DNA of 64,000 nucleotides from Caldifarciminota bacterium UBA5631 (lineage in GTDB: Bacteria > Hydrothermota > Hydrothermia > UBA1063). Every line of letters starts with the position of its first letter. Within the stretch, counting starts at the first letter, position 1. A model generated the notes under the pieces. That model was not told where the DNA came from and searched no databases. It was given only the letters and a program-made list of their open reading frames with translations. Below, one piece after another: positions 34,160-42,564 of this stretch. A program made the position numbers and the translations under genes. The stretch spans positions 55,660 to 119,659 of the forward strand of contig DIJZ01000022.1 of NCBI GenBank assembly GCA_002421425.1. Direction: 5' to 3'.

Positions 34160-35083
34160 TTAGTACATGTTTCTGAAAAGTTTAATGATTATCGCCTTTT
34201 CCGAATGCAGACGATTTTCTGCCTGGTCAAGAACTATAGAGTGAGGTCCATCAAGAACTTCGTCGGTAATTTCCTCTCCTCGATGTGCCGGGAGACAGTG
34301 AAGTATAGAAACGTGAGATGGAGCGTATTTAAGGAGTTCGAAATCGACTTTGTAGTTTTTGAAGACCTGTTTCCTTTTTTCTGCTTCCTGTTCTTGTCCC
34401 ATGGAAGCCCAAACGTCTGTGTAAATGAAATCAGCATCCTTTACTGCGTCTTTGGGATCTCTTACGATTTGCACATTAGCTCCAGTTTTCTTGGAAATTT
34501 CTAAGGCTGAATTGAAGAGATTCTTGTCCGGTTCAAACCCTTCGGGGCATGCAATGGTGAACTTTCCTCCAAGAAGCGCTGTCATTAACATCAAAGAATT
34601 TGCAACGTTGTTGCCATCACCGATGAAAGAGAGATTGACCTTTGTATTTCCGCTCTTCTCGAGAATCGTAAGGTAATCACCTATAATCTGACAGGGGTGT
34701 TCGAGGTCTGATAATGCATTAATTACTGGAATTCGTACATTTTGCGACATTTCAATCAAAGTGGAATGAGAAAATACCCTTGCTACAATACCGTCCACCC
34801 ATTTTTCGAGATTTCTGGATACATCTTTTACCGACTCTCTCTGGCCGAGTTTGATATCAGTGTTTGAAAGATATATTGGTTTACCCCCGAGATCATATAC
34901 GGCTCTTTCAAAAGTAACTCGGGTTCTCAATGATGGTTTTTCGAAGATAAGTGCAATTACCTTGTCTTCAAGGAGACGATCTTTAATTTTTCCCTTCTTA
35001 ACTTTCAGTGAGAATTCCAAAAGCTCTTTTGCTTCTTCTGCTGACAGGTCTAAAATTGACAGGAAGTCTTTCTTCACGCTCAC
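34160..35083 (-). CDS. argF: Ornithine carbamoyltransferase
   Basis: OTC joins carbamoyl phosphate and ornithine to citrulline. The 307-residue protein has the carbamoyl-phosphate site SLRTR (51-55), HPCQ (129-132) and the ornithine-loop motif HCLPAHRGEEI (from 262), which separates it from aspartate and acetylornithine homologues. It may work in arginine synthesis, or catabolically with the carbamate kinase encoded at 56708. Its start overlaps the TPR lipoprotein gene by 4 nt, so the two share a promoter. Confidence 0.95.
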   Translation of the reverse strand: MSVKKDFLSILDLSAEEAKELLEFSLKVKKGKIKDRLLEDKVIALIFEKPSLRTRVTFERAVYDLGGKPIYLSNTDIKLGQRESVKDVSRNLEKWVDGIVARVFSHSTLIEMSQNVRIPVINALSDLEHPCQIIGDYLTILEKSGNTKVNLSFIGDGNNVANSLMLMTALLGGKFTIACPEGFEPDKNLFNSALEISKKTGANVQIVRDPKDAVKDADFIYTDVWASMGQEQEAEKRKQVFKNYKVDFELLKYAPSHVSILHCLPAHRGEEITDEVLDGPHSIVLDQAENRLHSEKAIIIKLFRNMY

Positions 35084-36093
35084 TTTCCTCCGTTATTTCC
35101 TCTGATTTCCTGAATTTTCTTTATTGTTTCATTTAGCTCTTTGGTCATTTTAAGCTGGTTGTAAATCAGAGCTTTAAAGCTATACGCATCTTCATAGTCT
35201 GGCTTTATGGAAATAGCTTTATCAAAAGCATTCAGGGCTTCCTGCATTTTGTTTTCGTTATAAAGACATGCACCAAGAGTAAACCATATATCATAGGATT
35301 CTGGCTGTTTTTCAAGATATGTTCTGAACAGCTTCTCTGCATCTTCATACTTTGACATACGATAGTACGAAAGGGCTGCGTTGAGCAGCGCATCTATGTT
35401 TTCGTTGTCAAGTTCATAAGCCTTAATGAAATTAGTGCTAGCAGTTTCATAATCCTGGGAATCGAAGGCAAAAACACCAAGATCGAAATAAGCTTTGGAA
35501 AAGGTTGTGTCCATTTGGATGACCGTTTGCAGATCTTTAATCGCTTCTGCAGTTTTCCCAGCCTGAGAGTAAAATTTGGCTCTGTAATATCGTGCCTGCA
35601 CATCCTTTGGATTTATATCAATCGCTTTTGTGGCAAAGCTTATTGCATCTTCATATTTACCCTGTTTGCTGTCAATTATTGCAATGGCAAGATACGCTCT
35701 TTCATCCTTTGGGTTTATCTTGATTACATACTGGAAAAATCTAAGAGCGCCATCATCATCACCCTGCTGGAAGAGAGTCTTCCCAGCAGTAAGCAGAGTA
35801 TTTATCTCGCTTTCGCCAAACTCAGCTTTGTATTTTCCGGAGTCTGCGTCCAGGTCATACGCCTTCACGAATTCATTTGCAGCTTTAATATATTCTCGCG
35901 TTCCGATGTAAGCTCTCCCCAGCCATATGTGAGCTTCCGGGTTCCCGGGATTTTCTGCAACCCATCCCTGGAATTCTGTTACTGCCTTGTTGTAGAGTCC
36001 CTGCTGCATATAGATTATTCCCGAAGATTTATGTGGGGTAGTTGCACATGCAACAAAAAATAATATAAACCCCACCCCTATGAATTTCTTCAT
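35080..36093 (-). CDS. TPR-repeat lipoprotein
   Basis: The 337-residue protein starts with a lipoprotein signal (FFVAC, lipidated Cys16) and continues as about eight tetratricopeptide units with the typical A-x-x-x-L-G/Y-x8-A pattern (AHIWLGRAYIGTREY, AYLAIAIIDSKQGKY, AYFDLGVFAFDSQDY). It is probably a periplasm-facing scaffold on the membrane. The ATG at 36093 follows GGGGG and is preferred over a start 26 codons upstream because it begins the signal peptide. The partner is unknown. Confidence 0.9.
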   Translation of the reverse strand: MKKFIGVGFILFFVACATTPHKSSGIIYMQQGLYNKAVTEFQGWVAENPGNPEAHIWLGRAYIGTREYIKAANEFVKAYDLDADSGKYKAEFGESEINTLLTAGKTLFQQGDDDGALRFFQYVIKINPKDERAYLAIAIIDSKQGKYEDAISFATKAIDINPKDVQARYYRAKFYSQAGKTAEAIKDLQTVIQMDTTFSKAYFDLGVFAFDSQDYETASTNFIKAYELDNENIDALLNAALSYYRMSKYEDAEKLFRTYLEKQPESYDIWFTLGACLYNENKMQEALNAFDKAISIKPDYEDAYSFKALIYNQLKMTKELNETIKKIQEIRGNNGGK

Positions 36094-36118
36094 ACAAACC
36101 CCCTTTTTGAATTTGTTA

Positions 36119-36147
36119 ATTATAAAATAATTTGCGCAAACACTCAA
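36119..36147 (-). promoter_or_regulatory. Promoter for the TPR lipoprotein-argF operon
   Basis: On the minus strand TTGAGT (36147-36142), a 17-nt spacer and a perfect TATAAT (36124-36119) are seen. The expected start near 36112 gives a leader of about 19 nt carrying a G-rich ribosome binding site (GGGGG) before the ATG at 36093. Confidence 0.7.
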
Positions 36148-36287
36148 CTGCATAGACTCCGAAGCAAACATCTAAGAGTCTTTGAAGAAATTTTGCATTT
36201 TCCCGAACCGTAAAATAAAATTAAAAAAGATGAAGAAGTGTTTAATTTTCGAAGTCTACCACGAACCCGAGATGGAAGGGTTAACAA

Positions 36288-36851
36288 GTGTATAACGTTG
36301 CAAATGCTTTAACTATCCTGAGGATTGTATTGCTTCCTCCGCTGTATATTTTTATAAAGGGTCACCATGTTTTTCCTACCAGTGTTGTTCTTATTTTGAT
36401 CATTATCACGGATGTTCTTGACGGATATTATGCAAGGAAATTCCACACTCAGGGCGTAATAGGGAAGGTACTAGATCATGGCGTTGACAAAATAGTATCG
36501 GTGTTTCTCTCTTTCATGTTATACTATTTTTATAACCTGCCCCTGTGGGCTTTTTACTTTTTTGTAATAAGGGATCTTCTGATTCTTTTTGTGGGTGCGG
36601 CTATGTTTATTCAACTTAAGGTTGCGTTTGGTTCCCTGTGGCTTGGGAAGATCGCAGGAGCGTTTTACTTTGGGATGGTTTTTGCATACATCCTGGATTT
36701 TCTCGACATAGCAAGGGTTTTTATGTATTTTTCAATAGTATTGTTTTCCATTGTGTTGATAGTGTATCCCCTGAAATTTTTCCCGGTATTGAAGAGCAGG
36801 GTGTTTCAGAAAGGAGGAAGTGAGGTTGGAGACCAAGTACTTCCTTTTTGA
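36288..36851 (+). CDS. CDP-alcohol phosphatidyltransferase (PgsA-like)
   Basis: The 187-residue integral membrane protein has the complete CDP-alcohol phosphatidyltransferase motif (DVLDGYYARKFHTQGVIGK, then VLDHGVDK) and an N-terminal NVANALTILRIVLLPPL typical of phosphatidylglycerophosphate synthases. It probably makes phosphatidylglycerol phosphate. GTG 36288 follows GGAAGGG with 7-nt spacing. It overlaps the alternative glmU gene by 26 nt. Confidence 0.85.
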   Translation: MYNVANALTILRIVLLPPLYIFIKGHHVFPTSVVLILIIITDVLDGYYARKFHTQGVIGKVLDHGVDKIVSVFLSFMLYYFYNLPLWAFYFFVIRDLLILFVGAAMFIQLKVAFGSLWLGKIAGAFYFGMVFAYILDFLDIARVFMYFSIVLFSIVLIVYPLKFFPVLKSRVFQKGGSEVGDQVLPF

Positions 36852-38061
36852 AGACGAAAAAGTTGAAAACTTTCTGCCCCTGGTGTGGCTTAACCCCTTT
36901 GTTAATTTGAGGATTGGGATAAAGACAATCTTCGAAAAGTGGGTGAAAGTTCTGGATTCGTTGGATGGGCTTATAGTTCGACCATTTCTAGCAGAATATA
37001 CCAGCTCAATTCTTTCTTCGGCTTACGTTAACTTCTTTCCAAATAATACAAGAGTAGTTCTGATTAATGCAAGAGTGAATCCATACTGTAGCTCAGTTAA
37101 AGATTTGCTGAAAGTTCCTGAAGGTTGGGGTGTTAAAGACCATAGCGGAAACGTCCTTGCCTTTTCAATATTTTTGCCAGAGGCAGAGATCAAAAGTAGC
37201 GATTTTTATGATCTCGCAAAATACGTGAAAAACTGGTACGAAGTCGAAGACATAGAAATAATGGATGGATTGCAGGATCTCATTATGCTAAACAGTAAAT
37301 ATATTTCTGAAGACTTTTCCAGATTCTATTCTCGTTTCAGCGTGAGAATTCCTCCCGACTTGAGGATTTTCGGGGATATGGTGTTCATACACGATGATGC
37401 TGAAATATTCCCTTATGTAGTTATTGACGCAACGGAAGGTCCAGTAGTAGTAGAACAAAATGCCAGGGTATTACCTTTTGTATTTATCAAGGGTCCTGCT
37501 TTCATCGGTGAGGGAACTACAATAAAACCTCACGCAAAAATTCTCGAAAATACTTCCATAGGTCCAATTTGTAAAGTGGGTGGTGAAGTCGAGGGTTCAA
37601 TATTTCATTCCTACGCAAACAAACAACACGACGGTTTTTTAGGTCATTCTTACATTGCTTCCTGGGTGAATCTGGGAGCAGATACCGTCACCAGTGATTT
37701 AAAAAATAACTATTCGTTAATAAGATTAAAATATAAAGAGCGGGAATGGAGCAGTAATTCAAAATTCATTGGTTCCTTCATAGCTGATCATGTTAAAACA
37801 GGCATCAATACCATGCTGAACTCCGGTACGATAATAGGGGTTTTCAGCAATGTATTTGGTGCAAATTATCCCCCAAAGTTTATCCCGTCTTTCTACTGGG
37901 GTGGAGCAGATGGCTGGGAAGTACATGATTTGAAGCGCGCACTTGAAACAGCCGAACGAATGATGGCTAGACGCAAAGTCACCCTTACGGAGGAATTCAA
38001 AAAACTCACATGTAAAGTATTCGAACTCACAGAGGATGAAAGGCGAAATTTCGGAGGATAG
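36826..38061 (+). CDS. GlmU-family putative sugar nucleotidyltransferase (alternative bacterial GlmU)
   Basis: The protein matches the alternative GlmU family: a divergent N-terminal nucleotidyltransferase-like region (about 1-190) and a left-handed beta-helix acyltransferase region (about 195-350) with hexapeptide-type repeats (FIHDDAEIFPYVVID, AFIGEGTTIKPHAKI, GFLGHSYIASWVNLGADT). It probably makes UDP-GlcNAc from the GlmS pathway. TTG 36826 was chosen for its 8-nt spacing from AAGGAGG. GTG 36820 is 2 nt from that site. It overlaps the ldcA-like gene by 26 nt. Confidence 0.82.
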   Translation: METKYFLFEDEKVENFLPLVWLNPFVNLRIGIKTIFEKWVKVLDSLDGLIVRPFLAEYTSSILSSAYVNFFPNNTRVVLINARVNPYCSSVKDLLKVPEGWGVKDHSGNVLAFSIFLPEAEIKSSDFYDLAKYVKNWYEVEDIEIMDGLQDLIMLNSKYISEDFSRFYSRFSVRIPPDLRIFGDMVFIHDDAEIFPYVVIDATEGPVVVEQNARVLPFVFIKGPAFIGEGTTIKPHAKILENTSIGPICKVGGEVEGSIFHSYANKQHDGFLGHSYIASWVNLGADTVTSDLKNNYSLIRLKYKEREWSSNSKFIGSFIADHVKTGINTMLNSGTIIGVFSNVFGANYPPKFIPSFYWGGADGWEVHDLKRALETAERMMARRKVTLTEEFKKLTCKVFELTEDERRNFGG

Positions 38062-38899
38062 GTTAAGAATCGCCGTATTTACACCTTCTTCGGCACCTGA
38101 CAGGAAGAAAGCAAGAGTCGCAAAAACTAATCTCAAAAAGCTTGGGTTTTCCGTACAACTTTCTCCATACGCTTTAGGGCAAAGAGACCTCTCTTCTGGT
38201 TCAGATGTTGAAAGATTCAATGATTTCAGGTGGGCTCTTCTGGAGTCTGACGCAAGGGTTCTAATGCCTTCACGTGGTGGATATGGAATTATCAGAGTTC
38301 TTGACAAAATATCTCAGCTCAGCTGGCAGAGTTCGGACAGAGTATTAGTAGGTTTCAGCGATCTTACTTTCGTTTTGAACTTTGTGGCTGAATCACGAGC
38401 TTTGAGAGTTTTTCATGGCCCTATGCTGGTTAACAATTTTTTTGACCCTGTCCCTCAAGTTGTTGAATACTTCAAAAGAATGTGTAGCGGTGAATCATAT
38501 TTTGTAAAGTGGGAAGGAGATTCCTGCGGAAGCCGATTTTCAGGGAAGGTATTTGGAGGTAATCTAACATGTTTTACAATGCTGGCTGGAACGCCTTTCT
38601 GCCCGAATTTGAGGGATTCGGTGCTCTTCATTGAAGATGTGCACGAGGAGGAATATAGAGTCGATAGATTGTTGTACACATTGAAACATCTCGGTGTATT
38701 CCAGGACATTAGAGGGGTCCTGGTAGGTTTTAGTGATATTGGTTACAGGGTCTATGTGGATTTTTTCCGGAAAAATGGGATACCATTTAGCACAGGATTC
38801 CCTGGAGGTCATGGTGTCCTGAACTATCCAATTCCCTTTGGAACTGAACTGGGAATTGATTTTACCAAAAATACCTTATTTGTTCATGCTTTTAGATAG
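38036..38899 (+). CDS. ldcA: LD-carboxypeptidase (peptidase family S66)
   Basis: LdcA removes the terminal D-Ala from murein tetrapeptides during wall recycling in the cytoplasm. The 287-residue protein has the nucleophile Ser108 in VGFSDLTF, the SRGGYG and FHGPM motifs, the Glu in LFIEDVHEEEYRVDR and the His in PGGHG. AGAGG precedes the ATG. It overlaps the GlmU-like gene by 26 nt and its 3' end overlaps a convergent gene by 16 nt. Confidence 0.93.
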   Translation: MKGEISEDRLRIAVFTPSSAPDRKKARVAKTNLKKLGFSVQLSPYALGQRDLSSGSDVERFNDFRWALLESDARVLMPSRGGYGIIRVLDKISQLSWQSSDRVLVGFSDLTFVLNFVAESRALRVFHGPMLVNNFFDPVPQVVEYFKRMCSGESYFVKWEGDSCGSRFSGKVFGGNLTCFTMLAGTPFCPNLRDSVLFIEDVHEEEYRVDRLLYTLKHLGVFQDIRGVLVGFSDIGYRVYVDFFRKNGIPFSTGFPGGHGVLNYPIPFGTELGIDFTKNTLFVHAFR

Positions 38900-39816
38900 A
38901 TGTCGTAAACTGTCACAGGTTCCAAAGGGAGGGATGATGATGAAACCTCACCAACGAAAATAATCTCCTGAAGGTTTCTAGCAGAAGCTTCCTTTAAAAG
39001 CAATAAACCCATAAGATCGACATGGTTGATTTTTGAGTCTGGGTTAAAGTCGAAGTTCCCAAGAACGTAAAGTTTTCCTGAGTATTCAAGAATGACCGCA
39101 CCACACAAGTCCCAATTTTCGGCTTTTAGCAGTTCAAAATATATGTCGAGGTGCGCAAGTTTCAACTGCAATAGCAAAGTGCTTATAAGGCTTCTTGTTA
39201 GTAGTGGGAGGTCTAATCTTTTACCAAGGGAGAGTTCTATTTCCTCCTGAAAGGCCAGTGGTTCTTCGATTTTCTGAAGTTTGAAATCTTCTTTTGAAAT
39301 ATATTTAAACAATTTTTTGAATTTCTCATGATTTGCAGGTTTCACTCTGTACAACCAGCGCTCGAAATTGTCAGGTACTCTTATTTTATGAACCTCTGAG
39401 CTAGAAAATCGGATTCCAGGGATCGCTCTGCTCAAGGTGCTAATCTCGTTCTCTCTAAGAAGGACCCGTGATAGAAATATCTCTTTGAACTCTGATAAAA
39501 GGGAGAGAGAAGTGTCCGTAGGAAACTTCGTAAGGGATTGAAAAAAGTTAAAATGTGGAATATCGGGAGGGATGCAGCTTCTAAAAGTACCTCCCTGGGA
39601 GTTTTTCAAAATGATTAAATCCAGAGGTGCTTGGTCCTCAACAACAGCCGCAAAGGATTCGTTACTTCCGGTGGTCTCGAGGCAGGCATAGATGAAGCGT
39701 AAATCATTGAATGGGTACCTTGTTACACTCTTTTTGTAGATTACTTCCGCCACGGAATCATAATCGAAGAGGTCAGAAGGATCTTCGATCAAGAATTTCT
39801 TAACTTTTAAGGCCAT
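38884..39816 (-). CDS. Unknown protein, possibly of GNAT/FemAB-like fold
   Basis: I do not recognise this 310-residue soluble protein. It has no signal peptide or membrane segment. The C-terminal third (from about 215: DIYFELLKAENWDLCGAV, YSGKLYVLGNFDFNP, HVDLMGLLLLKEASA) has the strand-helix order of the second half of an acetyltransferase fold (BioF2/FemX type), which is only a hint. It overlaps rlpA by 10 nt and is probably translated with it. Confidence 0.7.
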   Translation of the reverse strand: MALKVKKFLIEDPSDLFDYDSVAEVIYKKSVTRYPFNDLRFIYACLETTGSNESFAAVVEDQAPLDLIILKNSQGGTFRSCIPPDIPHFNFFQSLTKFPTDTSLSLLSEFKEIFLSRVLLRENEISTLSRAIPGIRFSSSEVHKIRVPDNFERWLYRVKPANHEKFKKLFKYISKEDFKLQKIEEPLAFQEEIELSLGKRLDLPLLTRSLISTLLLQLKLAHLDIYFELLKAENWDLCGAVILEYSGKLYVLGNFDFNPDSKINHVDLMGLLLLKEASARNLQEIIFVGEVSSSSLPLEPVTVYDIYLKA

Positions 39817-40190
39817 GCAACCACCTCCACTTTTACCTTAGCTGTTCCCTTTCCTACCATATCGAGTATTTCAGCAGCTCTATTTGAGACATCAATAATG
39901 CGCTTTTTCTTGAAAGGACCGCGGTCATTTATTCTTACAATGACGCTTCTCCCGTTTTCAAGGTTTGTTACCCGGACATATGTATTAAAGGGCAGAGTTG
40001 GATGTGCAGCAGTAAGTTTGTTTGGGTCGAATCTCTCACCCGAGGCCGTCTTTTTCCCTTTGAATTCACTTCCATAGTAGGAAGCTATTCCGATTTCTAC
40101 GAAGGTTTTCCTTGAAACTCTTGGTGCGCAGGCAAGAAAGTAAAAACTTACAAGAACCGAAACTTTCAGTAAACTTTTGAAAGAAGGCAT
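39807..40190 (-). CDS. rlpA: RlpA-like lipoprotein (double-psi beta-barrel)
   Basis: RlpA is an outer-membrane lipoprotein, in some bacteria a lytic transglycosylase acting on denuded glycan strands. The 127-residue protein has a lipobox (FLAC, Cys21) and a DPBB domain: GIASYYGSEFKGKKTASGE, NKLTAAHPTLPFNTYVRVT, VRINDRGPF and IDVSNRAAEIL. The catalytic-type Glu and Asp are present. The C-terminal SPOR domain of E. coli RlpA is absent. The ATG is 9 nt from a consensus promoter, so the mRNA has almost no leader. Confidence 0.93.
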   Translation of the reverse strand: MPSFKSLLKVSVLVSFYFLACAPRVSRKTFVEIGIASYYGSEFKGKKTASGERFDPNKLTAAHPTLPFNTYVRVTNLENGRSVIVRINDRGPFKKKRIIDVSNRAAEILDMVGKGTAKVKVEVVAWP

Positions 40191-40199
40191 CTATTTTAA

Positions 40200-40228
40200 A
40201 TATTAACACAGTTACGTTGGTTTGTCAA
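40200..40228 (-). promoter_or_regulatory. Consensus promoter for rlpA, near-leaderless
   Basis: On the minus strand a perfect TTGACA (40228-40223), a 17-nt spacer and TAATAT (40205-40200) are followed by 9 nt and the rlpA ATG (40190). The predicted leader is 2-3 nt and has no ribosome binding site. Confidence 0.75.
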
Positions 40229-40241
40229 ATCTTCAATTTGT

Positions 40242-40270
40242 TTGCTTAATCCTGAATATTTATTTATAAT
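40242..40270 (+). promoter_or_regulatory. Promoter for the OmpA-like/dagK operon, leaderless
   Basis: TTGCTT (40242-40247), a 17-nt spacer and a perfect TATAAT (40265-40270) are followed by 7 nt and the ATG at 40278. It lies back to back with the rlpA promoter in an 87-nt divergent gap. No ribosome binding site is visible. Confidence 0.65.
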
Positions 40271-40277
40271 TTTGCAA

Positions 40278-40760
40278 ATGAAAAGACTTGGTTGGATTTT
40301 TTTTATAACAACCCTCTCTCTTTCTGCATATCTGGTGTATTTCTATTACTTTCGCTATGTTCCACTCGAAACGCATGCGGAGTTGTTGGAAAAGGAAAAC
40401 AGAGTTATCAAAGATAGTCTCTTGGCGGCGCTGGATAAGATTACTCCCCGGAGTCAGCGGAATGAGCCAAAACTTCAGTCATCCTATGACCTGAAATATA
40501 GCTTAAAGGACTTTTTCTCCGGAAACTCAGCGGAACTAACGTCCAGGGGAGTCGAAGCCCTCAATAAATTGTATTCATCAATTAGTGCGATGCCTTTTGA
40601 CACTGTTATGATACTGCTTTACCCCGGTGGAAACCTTCAAGCTACCAGAGCCCTGAAAATAAAATCCTACCTTGTTTCTCTTGGTATGGATGAGACAAAA
40701 ACCTTTGCCAGAGTGAACAAATCTGGAGAAAAAGATTTTATAATAATTAGGGTAAAATGA
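40278..40760 (+). CDS. Single-pass membrane protein with divergent OmpA/MotB-like domain
   Basis: The 160-residue protein has one N-terminal membrane segment (about 5-27), a charged helical linker (about 30-65) and a C-terminal region (about 80-155: FFSGNSAELTSRGVEALNK, LQATRALKIKSYLVSLGMD) with the order of an OmpA-like peptidoglycan-binding domain. The usual Asp/Arg pair that binds diaminopimelate is not clearly present, so binding is uncertain. ATG 40278 fits the promoter position. A start farther upstream would include the -10 box. Confidence 0.65.
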   Translation: MKRLGWIFFITTLSLSAYLVYFYYFRYVPLETHAELLEKENRVIKDSLLAALDKITPRSQRNEPKLQSSYDLKYSLKDFFSGNSAELTSRGVEALNKLYSSISAMPFDTVMILLYPGGNLQATRALKIKSYLVSLGMDETKTFARVNKSGEKDFIIIRVK

Positions 40761-41644
40761 TTGCAGTCATCGTGAATCCCCGTGCTGGAAGAGGTAAGGC
40801 CATCTCTAACCTTCCAGAAGTAGAAAATATTCTGAGGGAATTTTCACTGGATTATGAAGTCTTTTTTACGTCAGGCCCGGGAAATGCAACAGAAATTGCT
40901 CGTGAGCTAAGAAAAAGTGGAAAGGTGAAGAAAATTGTTGTGGCGGGTGGTGATGGAACTATTAACGAGGTAATTCAGGCTTTAGTTGGTTCCAAAGTTC
41001 CAATTCTGCCTGTTCCGCTTGGCACAGGAAATGATTTTGCAAAGTTCTTTTATCCGCATCAGAAATTTGACACGGTGCTCGAAAATCACCTCCTTTCAAA
41101 TGCAGAAGAGGAAATTGATTTAGGAGTTCTTGAGACCGGGACGTCGGAGCGATATTTTATCAACGGCATGGGAATAGGATTTGATTCAGAGGTCCTGAAC
41201 AACATGAAAAGGATTCGATTGCTGAAGGGCGATTTTCTTTATACTTCTGCAGTTTTGTGGACATTTCTGACTTTCTCTGGGACTGAACTAAAGGTTTCCA
41301 TTAACGGGGGTCATTCCTTTGGTGGTAGGTTCCTGCTATTTAATGTGGGGAACGGACAGTATCTTGGAGGTGGATTTAAATTGTTTCCGAAAGCAAGCCT
41401 TTCTGATGGGCTCCTTGATGTTTCAATAATCGGATCTTTGCGGCCAATGAGATTTTTTACAAACTTCTATAAGGCATTTAAAGGAAAACATATTACACTG
41501 CCAGAGGTTTCGTACATGAAAGCCTCAGTGATATCAATTAAGTCAGAAACTCCTTTCTCCTTGCAACTTGATGGCGAGTTTGCAACTGAATTAAATGATA
41601 TCAAGATTCGTGTTTTGAGAAGGGTCCTTAAGGTTGTCCTATGA
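40757..41644 (+). CDS. Diacylglycerol/lipid kinase family protein (DagK/YegS type)
   Basis: The enzyme family phosphorylates diacylglycerol or related lipids at the inner membrane face. The 295-residue protein has the nucleotide-binding NPRAGRGKA near the N-terminus, VVAGGDGTINEVIQAL, and PVPLGTGNDFAKFF. The C-terminal beta-sandwich carries LFNVGNGQYLGGGFKLFPKA. It overlaps both neighbours by 4 nt. Specificity cannot be told from sequence. Confidence 0.92.
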   Translation: MIAVIVNPRAGRGKAISNLPEVENILREFSLDYEVFFTSGPGNATEIARELRKSGKVKKIVVAGGDGTINEVIQALVGSKVPILPVPLGTGNDFAKFFYPHQKFDTVLENHLLSNAEEEIDLGVLETGTSERYFINGMGIGFDSEVLNNMKRIRLLKGDFLYTSAVLWTFLTFSGTELKVSINGGHSFGGRFLLFNVGNGQYLGGGFKLFPKASLSDGLLDVSIIGSLRPMRFFTNFYKAFKGKHITLPEVSYMKASVISIKSETPFSLQLDGEFATELNDIKIRVLRRVLKVVL

Positions 41645-42564
41645 AATTCATTGTTCTCGGAGCCGGTTCTGTTGGCGGTCTCCTGATCTCAAAGCTTGCT
41701 CTGGGCGGAAATCTCGTTGAAGTAATAGTAAATAAAAGGTCCAGCAAAAGGCACATAGAGAGTGAAGGACTTGAATACTTTTATCGGGATAAGAAGTATG
41801 TAGTAAAGGTTCCATGCTATGTATATGAGGACTTGAAGGAAATTGAAACGGACTACCTCATCCTTGCAACAAAGAGCCACGACGCATTGAGAATTATGGA
41901 AGAGATTAAATTACGGAAATTTTTTTTCAACTACTTTGTTACGGTGCAAAATGGTATTGAACCTCATCAAAAAGCCTCAGAAATTTTTGGTGAAGACCAC
42001 CTGATTCTTTCTATAAGAGAAGGTGTGTACTCCTTTGATTTGCATAAAGTTCGCCATACGAGCGATGGGACGATTATGAACGTCGTAACCTCCTTTAATG
42101 CATCAAGAGAATCTATGGAACATTTTGCTGAAATCCTAACGAAGGCAGGCTTACCAGCGGAAATATCCCTGGAGGGATTGCAAGTCCTATACGAGAAATT
42201 GATATACAATAGCATCATTAATCCTCTTGCTTCCATCTTGAGAGTGAAAAATGGTTTTCTTCTGAAACTTATGAATTCTACCACTTTCAATAACCTTTTG
42301 AGCGAGGCACTGAAAGTTGCAGATCTGCAGGGTTTACACTTCAACTCTTATGAAGTTTTAGAGAATCTTAGAAAATTGCTTCAGGCAACCTATGAGAATA
42401 AATGCTCCATGCTTCAGGACCTTGAGCAGAAGAAAAAAACTGAAATTGAGTATTTAAACGGTTATCTCGTAAAAATTGGCCGGAAGCATCAGATAGAATT
42501 GCCTTCCCATCAAATGGTATATGATTTAATCTGCAGACTTGAAGAAATCTATGGAACGCATTGA
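41641..42564 (+). CDS. panE: 2-dehydropantoate 2-reductase
   Basis: PanE/ApbA reduces ketopantoate to pantoate with NADPH for coenzyme A synthesis. The 307-residue protein starts with the Rossmann loop FIVLGAGSVGGLL and has LILATKSHDALRIME, TVQNGIEPHQKASEIFG, and the catalytic lysine in LYEKLIYNSIINPLASIL. AcpS, a coenzyme A user, is encoded at 56362. Paralogues with other 2-ketoacid substrates exist, so the exact substrate is inferred. Confidence 0.87.
   Translation: MKFIVLGAGSVGGLLISKLALGGNLVEVIVNKRSSKRHIESEGLEYFYRDKKYVVKVPCYVYEDLKEIETDYLILATKSHDALRIMEEIKLRKFFFNYFVTVQNGIEPHQKASEIFGEDHLILSIREGVYSFDLHKVRHTSDGTIMNVVTSFNASRESMEHFAEILTKAGLPAEISLEGLQVLYEKLIYNSIINPLASILRVKNGFLLKLMNSTTFNNLLSEALKVADLQGLHFNSYEVLENLRKLLQATYENKCSMLQDLEQKKKTEIEYLNGYLVKIGRKHQIELPSHQMVYDLICRLEEIYGTH

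Noticed and set aside
36154..36181. A 6-bp inverted repeat (AGACTC / GAGTCT) between the TPR lipoprotein and pgsA-like genes.
   Set aside because: The stem is short with a 16-nt loop and no T-run. It is not convincing as a terminator or operator.
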